Source: Oscillospiraceae bacterium
GTDB lineage: Bacteria; Bacillota; Clostridia; Oscillospirales; Oscillospiraceae
Assembly: GCA_902775355.1 (NCBI GenBank)
Contig: CACYLY010000012.1
Coordinates: 16,131-80,130, forward strand
Direction: 5' to 3'
Length of the DNA: 64,000 nucleotides
The translations under genes and the position numbers were made by a program. Under the pieces are notes generated by a model that made no database searches, was not told where the DNA came from, and saw nothing but the letters and a program-made list of their open reading frames with translations. This document shows, piece after piece, positions 54,760 through 60,866 of the stretch; positions within the stretch are counted from its first letter, which is position 1, and the number at the start of each line of letters is the position of its first letter.

Positions 54760-55035
54760 GGCTGACGAGATCCGAACACATGCCGCCTGTGAACGTCCCT
54801 TTTCGGATCTTTTTGTCCCGCCTCCCTTGCTGGGCGCCAGCCCAGCTGCGCTCGTTGGGCGCAAAAATCTCTCGAAAACTGCCAGTTCACAGGTGCTGCG
54901 CAGTTCGCACGGAGCAGATTTGGGCTGAGGCAAGGCGCAGACCGCAGGGAATACTTCTGTATTTTCAAGGGCTGGAACGAAGCCTCAGCCCTAATCTGCC
55001 CGCGCAAACCGGTATGGGTTCGAATCCCGTCAGCC
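54760..55035. repeat. Structured MITE-like element with tRNA T-arm-like inverted ends
   Basis: Non-coding element of about 276 bp. Its ends are imperfect inverted copies, matching at 16 of 18 bases (54760-54777 with 55018-55035). The right end reads GGGTTCGAATCCC, like a tRNA T-arm, but no full tRNA can be folded around it. Inside are two more helices: CCTGTGAAC (54786-54794) with GTTCACAGG (54885-54893), and an 18-base arm at 54914-54931 pairing at 17 of 18 positions with 54982-54999. The frames across it encode no recognisable protein. It may be a non-autonomous mobile repeat or a structured RNA. Confidence 0.62.
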
Positions 55036-55049
55036 AGAGCGAAAAATAA

Positions 55050-55194
55050 AGTATAATACGTGATTCCCGGGGGCGTGTACCTCGGGAATCACACTTTGCA
55101 GCCTGCAAGTGTGCGAGCGTCCCCCGCAAGCGAGTGCGCGCAGCAGGCTGAAGCCCCTTCTGTCGGCAAAGCCATCAGGCTTTGTCGACAGCCT
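55050..55194 (+). ncRNA. Candidate small structured RNA or second repeat unit
   Basis: About 145 bp of nested hairpins between the repeat element and ybaB. TATAAT lies at 55052-55057 but no -35 is seen. Helices are GTGATTCCCG (55060-55069) with 55083-55092, CAGCCTGC (55099-55106) with 55143-55150, and a 13-bp stem with one G-T pair (55161-55173 with 55178-55190). It runs straight into a strong terminator on the plus strand. No known RNA family recognised, and it may instead be a further interspersed repeat. Confidence 0.35.
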
Positions 55195-55230
55195 AAAACG
55201 GCCGCACCTTTCGGTGCGGCCGTTTTTCTT
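55195..55230 (+). terminator. Strong terminator downstream of ybaB and the structured region
   Basis: Perfect 14-bp stem (55195-55208 with 55213-55226), four-base loop, T-run on the plus strand. On the minus strand it lies just past the ybaB stop and could also serve there with a weaker TTTT. Confidence 0.88.
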
Positions 55231-55234
55231 TCCC

Positions 55235-55579
55235 TCAGAAGAGGCCGGGGAAACCGCCGAAGCCTCCCTGAAGCTTGTTCATGGCCTTGCTGGTCTGCTC
55301 GTCGGCCTTCTTCAACGCGCCGTTCACAGCGGTGAGGATCAGATCCTGGAGCATTTCCACGTCCTCGGGATCCACCACTTCAGGGTCGATGGTGATGGAG
55401 GAAAACTCCCTGGTGCCGCTGACAACGGCCTTCACCGCGCCGCCGCCGGCCGTGAATTCAAACTCCGAAGACTCCAGCTCCTGCTGCATTTTCATAAACT
55501 CCTGCTGCATCTTCTGGGCCTGTTTCATCATGTTTGCCTGATTGCCGGGCATACCCCCGCGAAATCCGCCTTTTGCCAT
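55235..55579 (-). CDS. ybaB: YbaB/EbfC nucleoid-associated protein
   Basis: A 114-residue YbaB/EbfC family DNA-binding protein. The helical [21 protein letters not shown] segment and [33 protein letters not shown] are typical. It lies 39 bp after dnaX as in B. subtilis. recR, which normally follows ybaB, is absent here. The Gly-rich ends are common in Clostridia. Confidence 0.96.
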   Translation of the reverse strand: MAKGGFRGGMPGNQANMMKQAQKMQQEFMKMQQELESSEFEFTAGGGAVKAVVSGTREFSSITIDPEVVDPEDVEMLQDLILTAVNGALKKADEQTSKAMNKLQGGFGGFPGLF

Positions 55580-55618
55580 AGTATTCTCTCCGTTCTGCCG
55601 TATTGCGGCCTTATTTTT

Positions 55619-57322
55619 TTATTCCGGTATGAAATGAACTTCCTTGAACTGTTTTAAATCTTCCAGACTGCGTGTAGGCCGATCTCCCGCCGGCTTCAGT
55701 CCCACCTGCACACGCAGCTCTCTTCCGCAAACCTTCCGCGCTGCTTTCATCAGGCTCTCCGCCACATCCGGCTTTTGAAAGCGCTTGACCACAAACTCCG
55801 TCTGTGCTTCCACGATCAGCACATTCCCCTCGATCCTTCCGCTGACGCGGTCCGGATCGTCCAGCAGGATGCGCGTGTCAACCGGGAGCAGGGGCAGCGT
55901 AGCGTCGCGGATCTGTTCCCAGTCCGTGGAACCGTTTTCCGTTTCCGGCTGCTTCTCTTCCGAACAGGAGGGACTCGTCTCAGGCAGAGACGGCATGCTT
56001 TCAAGCACGGGAAGCTCGATCGGTTCTTCCCAATTCTCTTCCTCCGGCGCTTCTTCCGTCACCGACGCTGGGAAGAATACCGCATTCTCATCCTCCTCCG
56101 CGTGCAGATCCATGTCTTCCCACAAAATCTCCTCTTCCGGCGGCTGAGGACGGATCGTCGGGGTCGGCTGCGGAATAGCGCCGCTTTCCACCTGTTCTTC
56201 CAGTCTGGAGATACGAGCGCGAAGTCCGGCAATACTGTCCCCGTCCGCGTGACAGCTGAGGGAGACCAGGCAAAGCTCCGCCGCGGTACGGGGATTGTTG
56301 ACATCACGCAGACCGCTCAAGGTGTTTTGGATCGTGTCCATGGCGGCGACTACCGTCTCTGTCGTCATCCGTTTCCCGAAATACTGCAGCGTCCGTTCCT
56401 CGAAGCCGCCGGAGATCAGGTTGAGCCCGGCCTTGGGGGCCACGCGGATCATCATCACATCCCGCAGGAGGCCGCTCAGTTCCTTCAGGACGGAGGCGGG
56501 GTCCTTCCCGTCCATCCACATGCCAGAGAAAAGCTGCAGGGCCTTTGCGGTGTCATGCTTCAGCACCGCGTCCAGCAGTTCGGAGATCCGCCTTTTGCCG
56601 GCCAGACCCACGCTGCTGTACACTGCGTCCGTGTCGATGCGCGCATGCATGGAGCACTGATCGAGAAGGCTCAGCGCGTCCCGCACGCCGCCGTCCGACA
56701 GGCGGGCGATCAGGTCCGCCGCATCCTTCTCCAGCATGAGCTTTTCTCTTCCGGCGATATCCAGCAGATAGCTCGCGATCGTCTCCGCGTCCAGGCGGCG
56801 GAAGCTGTGCCGCTGGCAGCGGGAAAGGATCGTGGCGGGGACCTTCTGCAGCTCCGTGGTGGCGAGGATGAACATCAGGTGCTCGGGCGGCTCCTCCAGG
56901 ATCTTCAGCAGGGCGTTGAAGGCCGGCATGGAGAGCATGTGGACCTCGTCGATGATATAAACGCGCTTCTTCACCGTGCTGGGAGAAAACACCGCTTCCT
57001 CCCGCAGGGCGCGGACATTGTCGACGCCGTTGTTGGAGGCCGCGTCCAGCTCCACCACGTCCATGACGCTGCCCTCCAGGATGCCGTGGCAGGCCGGGCA
57101 TTTCCCGCAGGGATTTCCGTTTTCCGGGTGCTCGCAGTTCACCGCCCGGGCCAGGATCCGGGCGCAGGTGGTCTTGCCGGTGCCGCGGGTGCCGATGAAG
57201 AGGTAGGCGTGAGAGAGGCGGCCGTTTTTCACCTGATTCTTCAGCGTCTCGGTGATATGCTGCTGCCCGATGACCTGGTCAAAGGTCTGGGGCCGCCATT
57301 TGCGGTACAGCGCCTGATACAA
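55619..57322 (-). CDS. dnaX: DNA polymerase III subunit gamma/tau
   Basis: A 567-residue DnaX, the clamp-loader ATPase. Walker A is GTRGTGKTTC, and a zinc knot of four Cys follows (CEHPENGNPCGKCPAC). Then come VYIIDEVHMLS and the FILATTELQKVP sensor region. The C-terminal part is acidic and variable. The product should begin at TTG 57322 (reading (M)YQALYRKWRP), because AAGGGGGG lies 7 nt upstream and this is the family N-terminus; the frame is open to 57361 but would run into the SRP RNA. Confidence 0.95.
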   Translation of the reverse strand: MYQALYRKWRPQTFDQVIGQQHITETLKNQVKNGRLSHAYLFIGTRGTGKTTCARILARAVNCEHPENGNPCGKCPACHGILEGSVMDVVELDAASNNGVDNVRALREEAVFSPSTVKKRVYIIDEVHMLSMPAFNALLKILEEPPEHLMFILATTELQKVPATILSRCQRHSFRRLDAETIASYLLDIAGREKLMLEKDAADLIARLSDGGVRDALSLLDQCSMHARIDTDAVYSSVGLAGKRRISELLDAVLKHDTAKALQLFSGMWMDGKDPASVLKELSGLLRDVMMIRVAPKAGLNLISGGFEERTLQYFGKRMTTETVVAAMDTIQNTLSGLRDVNNPRTAAELCLVSLSCHADGDSIAGLRARISRLEEQVESGAIPQPTPTIRPQPPEEEILWEDMDLHAEEDENAVFFPASVTEEAPEEENWEEPIELPVLESMPSLPETSPSCSEEKQPETENGSTDWEQIRDATLPLLPVDTRILLDDPDRVSGRIEGNVLIVEAQTEFVVKRFQKPDVAESLMKAARKVCGRELRVQVGLKPAGDRPTRSLEDLKQFKEVHFIPE

Positions 57323-57348
57323 AACGGCTCCCCCCTTTCTGCAGAATA

Positions 57349-57581
57349 TGGCTCTTGACAAGACTGCACACCTGGCTCCGAATCATGCGCTACGCCCGTT
57401 ACCGCCGGCAGCCGGCTCGGACCCGGCGACCTCACGGCACAAGCCGAACACCGCTTAATGCTGCTCGGTTCCCCGCCTGACATGGTTCACGGGTCGACCT
57501 TGCGCGAGACCGGATCTTCAACGCTGCTTACCGGGGTCAGACGACACAGAACATGATTAGTGCAGCCTTGTCAAAAGCCAC
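57349..57581 (-). ncRNA. ffs: Signal recognition particle RNA (large, Alu-containing type)
   Basis: About 233 nt. The domain IV signature is read on the minus strand as GTGAACCATGTCAGG, then CGGGGAACCGAGCAGCATTAAG, matching SRP RNA's apical loops (GTCAGG, GGAA, AGCAGCA). The 5' and 3' ends pair: TGGCTTTTGACAAGGCTGCA with its complement at 57349-57368. The 3' half also resembles B. subtilis scRNA (GCCGGGTCCGAGC). The Alu domain is present. It lies directly upstream of dnaX, the Firmicutes position. End points are approximate (a few nt). Confidence 0.93.
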
Positions 57582-57587
57582 GATGGC

Positions 57588-57616
57588 ATTGTACTACATC
57601 TTGTCAAGAGAATCAA
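57588..57616 (-). promoter_or_regulatory. Sigma-A promoter of the SRP RNA
   Basis: On the minus strand: TTGATT (57611-57616), 17-bp spacer, TACAAT (57588-57593). The start would lie about 7 nt downstream, at the 5' pairing end of the SRP RNA. Confidence 0.78.
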
Positions 57617-57703
57617 TCTTTTTTTCTTACTCTTTCGCAAAGCCCACACATTTATACAGGCTGGAGCTGATTGTATCTTGCAAATGGATTTTGGACATGT
57701 TAG

Positions 57704-57709
57704 TATAAT
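57704..57709 (+). promoter_or_regulatory. -10 element ahead of the Fe-S flavoprotein gene
   Basis: Perfect TATAAT at 57704-57709, 57 bp before the ATG. A possible -35 TTGCAA at 57678 has a 20-bp spacer, longer than ideal. The rest of 57617-57766 is AT-rich and shows no other signal. Confidence 0.4.
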
Positions 57710-57766
57710 TTAGAGCATTTTATACATGGACCAAACTACACATAAGCTTTTGAAGGGAGATCGATT

Positions 57767-60475
57767 ATGGCGAGAGAGATTTTATTTGACCTTGGCAAAA
57801 TGATCACAGACCGCATCCCCTATAAGCTCGGCTTGAAGCGGCTGACCGAAACTGATCCGGAGTACATCATCCTGGACCGGGCCTGCTCCAACGACGAGAT
57901 CGCGGAAATCATGCTGAAAATGGGTCTGCGCAAGCCCAAGACCATCAAGGAGATCGCAAAACTCACCGGCAAGAGCGAGCAGCGCTGCGAGGAGCTGCTC
58001 ACAGACGCGGCCAAGCACGGCATCGTGGAGTATCACTGGGAGAATCCCCAGCACGAGAAACAGTGGTACGTCCAGCTCTTTGTCCCCGGCATTGCCGAGA
58101 TGACCAACATGGTCCTCTGGCAGGTCGAGAAGTATCCCGAGCTGGCGGACGCTTTTGACAAGATGACCTTCCTGCCCCTGGAAGGCAAGACCCATCTGAT
58201 CCCCCCCGGCGGCGACGGCATCGGCATGCACGTGCTGCCTGTGGAGAAAGCCATTCAGTCCGAGAGCAAGTCTCTTTCCATCGAGCACATCTCCCACTGG
58301 CTGGACAAGTATGACGGCAAGCTCTCCGTGGGCTACTGTTCCTGCCGCAACGCCCGCCGTCTCTACGGCGAGGGCTCCGGCGAGATCCAGGACGACTGCT
58401 GCATCGGTCTGGGCGACTTTGCCGAGTATCTGATCGAGACCGGCAAAGGCCGTCCCATCACCAAGGAGGAGGCCCTACACATCTGCCAGCGGGCCGAGGA
58501 GAACGGCTACGTCCACCAGACCACCAACATCGACGGACAGGACAAGATCTTCGGTCTCTGCAACTGCGACCTGGGCGTCTGCTTCGCCCTGCGCACCAGC
58601 CAGTATTTCAACACCCCCAACCTGTCCGCCTCCGCCTACCGGGCCCATGTGGACAAGGAGAAGTGCGTGGCCTGCGGCAAGTGCGTGGAAGTCTGCCCCG
58701 CCGGCGCCGTGAAGCTGGGCCAGAAGCTCTGCACGCAGACCGGTGAAGTCCAGTATCCTCAGCAGGAGCTTCCCTCCGGCCTCAAATGGGGCGAGGACAA
58801 GTGGTCGCCCGACTATGTGACCAAGAACAGGGAGAACTGCCACGAGAGCGGCACCGCCCCCTGCAAGACCGCCTGCCCCGCCCACATCGCCATCCAGGGT
58901 TACATCAAGCTGGCCAAAGAAGGCCGTTATCTGGACGCTCTGAAGCTCATCAAGCAGGACAACCCCTTCCCCTCCGTCTGCGGTTACGTCTGCAACCGCC
59001 GCTGCGAGGCGGCCTGCACCCGCGGCGCCATGGACAAGGCCCTGGCCATTGACGAAATCAAGAAGTTCATCGCCGAGCAGGATCTGAAGAGCGAGGAGCG
59101 CTACATCCCCGAGCGTCTGTACCGCCGTCCCATCGACAAGCCCTATCCCGAGAAGGTCGCCATCATCGGCGCCGGCCCCGCCGGCCTGAGCTGCGCCTAC
59201 TACCTGGCGCGGATGGGCTACGAGAACGTCACCGTTTTCGACCGCAACCCCGCCCCCGGCGGCATGCTCATCATGGGCATCCCCAGCTACCGTCTGGACC
59301 GCAGCGCCCTGAAGGGCGAGATCGAAGTCCTGGAGAAAATGGGCGTCCACTTCCAGATGAACACCGAGATCGGCAAGGATATCACCATCCAGCAGCTGCG
59401 CGAGCAGGGCTACAAGGGCTTCTATGTGGCCATCGGCGCCCAGAAGAGCTCCAAGCTCCACATCCCCGGCGAGGATCTTTCCGGCGTGTACGGCGGCGTG
59501 GACTTCCTGCGGGAGGTCAATCTTGGCAACAAGCCCGAGATCGGCAAGAAGTGCGCCGTCATCGGCGGCGGCAATGTGGCCATGGACGTGTGCCGCACCG
59601 CCGTGCGTCTTGGCGCCGACACCTATGTGATCTACCGCCGCAGCGAGGAAGAGATGCCCGCCGACAAGGAGGAGATCGCCGAGGCCAAGGCCGAGGGTGT
59701 AAAGTTCTGCTTCCTCAACGGTCCCGCGGAGATCCTGGGCGAAAACGGCAAGGTCACCGGTTTGAAGGTGGAAATCATGGAGCTGGGCGAGCCCGACGAG
59801 AAGGGCCGCCGCGCCCCCGTGGGCACCGGCAAGTTCGAGACCATCGAGGTCGACTCCGTGCTGGCCGCCGTTGGTCAGGCCATCGACTGGGGTAAGCTGG
59901 ACATCGGCGAGCTGAAGACCGGCAAGAAGGGCAACGCCATCGCCGATCCCGTCACCTACCAGACCGAGCAGAAGGACATCTTCGTCGGCGGCGACGTGTA
60001 CACCGGTCCCAAGTTCGCCATTGACGCCATTGCCGCCGGCCGGGAAGGCGCTGAGTCCCTGCATCGCTTCGTGCAGGACGGCCAGAGCCTCACCCGCGGC
60101 CGCAACCTCCGCCAGTTCTACGAGCTCAACAAGGACCAGCTGGCCTTCTCCCTGGATTCCTACGACAAGCCCGCCCGTCAGGAGATCCAGCATGATCCTC
60201 TCAAGCTCAAGACCTTCGAGCACGACCGGCTCACCTTCACCGAGGAGCAGGTCAAGACCGAGGCCAGCCGCTGCCTGGGCTGCGGCGTCAGCGTGGTGGA
60301 TCCCAACCGCTGCATCGGCTGCGGCCTTTGCACCACCCGCTGCATGTTCGACGCCATCCACCTGCAGCGCGACGTGCCCGAGGCCTCCAAGATGGTCCGC
60401 TGCGAGGACAAGGTCGGTCCCATGCTGAAGTACGCCGCCAAGCAGGCGATCAGAATCAAGCGGAAGGCCAAGTAA
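57767..60475 (+). CDS. Fe-S cluster and FAD-dependent NAD(P)H oxidoreductase (GltD-like)
   Basis: A 902-residue multi-domain redox protein. Residues about 40-95 look like a winged helix. Clusters of Cys follow (191-193, 211-212, 265-272), then a ferredoxin motif (Cys300, 303, 306, 310). The GltD/DPYD-like module comes next: Cys-rich CKTACPAHIAIQGYI and CGYVCNRRCEAAC (358-417), FAD site IIGAGPAGL near 467-474, NAD(P) site VIGGGNVAM, and GGDVYTGP. A second ferredoxin motif ends it (CIGCGLCTTRC). Such proteins move electrons between NAD(P)H and ferredoxin-like partners. Its stop overlaps hypA by one base. The exact partner is unknown. Confidence 0.88.
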   Translation: MAREILFDLGKMITDRIPYKLGLKRLTETDPEYIILDRACSNDEIAEIMLKMGLRKPKTIKEIAKLTGKSEQRCEELLTDAAKHGIVEYHWENPQHEKQWYVQLFVPGIAEMTNMVLWQVEKYPELADAFDKMTFLPLEGKTHLIPPGGDGIGMHVLPVEKAIQSESKSLSIEHISHWLDKYDGKLSVGYCSCRNARRLYGEGSGEIQDDCCIGLGDFAEYLIETGKGRPITKEEALHICQRAEENGYVHQTTNIDGQDKIFGLCNCDLGVCFALRTSQYFNTPNLSASAYRAHVDKEKCVACGKCVEVCPAGAVKLGQKLCTQTGEVQYPQQELPSGLKWGEDKWSPDYVTKNRENCHESGTAPCKTACPAHIAIQGYIKLAKEGRYLDALKLIKQDNPFPSVCGYVCNRRCEAACTRGAMDKALAIDEIKKFIAEQDLKSEERYIPERLYRRPIDKPYPEKVAIIGAGPAGLSCAYYLARMGYENVTVFDRNPAPGGMLIMGIPSYRLDRSALKGEIEVLEKMGVHFQMNTEIGKDITIQQLREQGYKGFYVAIGAQKSSKLHIPGEDLSGVYGGVDFLREVNLGNKPEIGKKCAVIGGGNVAMDVCRTAVRLGADTYVIYRRSEEEMPADKEEIAEAKAEGVKFCFLNGPAEILGENGKVTGLKVEIMELGEPDEKGRRAPVGTGKFETIEVDSVLAAVGQAIDWGKLDIGELKTGKKGNAIADPVTYQTEQKDIFVGGDVYTGPKFAIDAIAAGREGAESLHRFVQDGQSLTRGRNLRQFYELNKDQLAFSLDSYDKPARQEIQHDPLKLKTFEHDRLTFTEEQVKTEASRCLGCGVSVVDPNRCIGCGLCTTRCMFDAIHLQRDVPEASKMVRCEDKVGPMLKYAAKQAIRIKRKAK

Positions 60476-60819
60476 TGCACGAGCTGGGAACCATCTATTA
60501 CGTCATTGACACGGTGGAGCAGCTGATGGCGGAAAACCAGCTCACCAAGGTCGGCTCCATCACGCTCCAGGTCGGCGAGGTCAGCGGTATCATCCCGGAA
60601 TACTTACAGGAGTTTTGGGAATACGCCCGCAAGAAGACCGAGCACTTCCAGGAGACGGAGCTGATCATCGAGAAGCTGGAGGCCGTCACCTACTGCCAGG
60701 ACTGCGGCAAGACCTATTCCACCATGCAGTACAAAAAGATCTGCCCCTACTGCGGCAGCGGCAACACCTTCCTTGTTACGGGAAACGAATACATCATCAA
60801 AGAAATCGAAGCCATGTAA
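60475..60819 (+). CDS. hypA: HypA-like nickel/zinc metallochaperone
   Basis: A 114-residue HypA family protein. It begins MHELGTI (His2 and Glu3, the nickel ligands) and has a zinc loop with CQDC (74-77) and CPYC (90-93). HypA delivers nickel to [NiFe]-hydrogenases. No hydrogenase or other hyp genes are in the window, and it is fused by a TAATG overlap to the Fe-S flavoprotein, so it may serve a different metalloenzyme. A terminator follows. Confidence 0.9.
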   Translation: MHELGTIYYVIDTVEQLMAENQLTKVGSITLQVGEVSGIIPEYLQEFWEYARKKTEHFQETELIIEKLEAVTYCQDCGKTYSTMQYKKICPYCGSGNTFLVTGNEYIIKEIEAM

Positions 60820-60822
60820 ACG

Positions 60823-60852
60823 AATCTCCCCGGTCATTCGACCGGGGAGATT
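60823..60852. terminator. Terminator between hypA and the ABC exporter gene
   Basis: Perfect 13-bp stem (60823-60835 with 60840-60852), four-base loop. A T-rich but interrupted tract follows on plus (GTTCTGTGTTTTT). It may also end the minus-strand ABC gene, whose stop is at 60867. Confidence 0.75.
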
Positions 60853-60866
60853 GTTCTGTGTTTTTA

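Noticed and set aside
54637-54933. Protein frames across the T-arm-like repeat element
   Set aside because: They exist in several frames, carry no motif and lack ribosome sites; the strong nested helices explain the sequence better.
55005-55036. A tRNA gene suggested by GGGTTCGAATCCC
   Set aside because: Only the T-arm is present; no acceptor, D or anticodon arm can be built around it, and the matching GGCTGACG lies 250 bp away as an inverted repeat.
58475-60361. A 628-codon open frame on the minus strand across the Fe-S flavoprotein
   Set aside because: Antisense to a gene with clear ferredoxin and FAD motifs; Gly/Ala/Val/Asp-rich translation without motifs.
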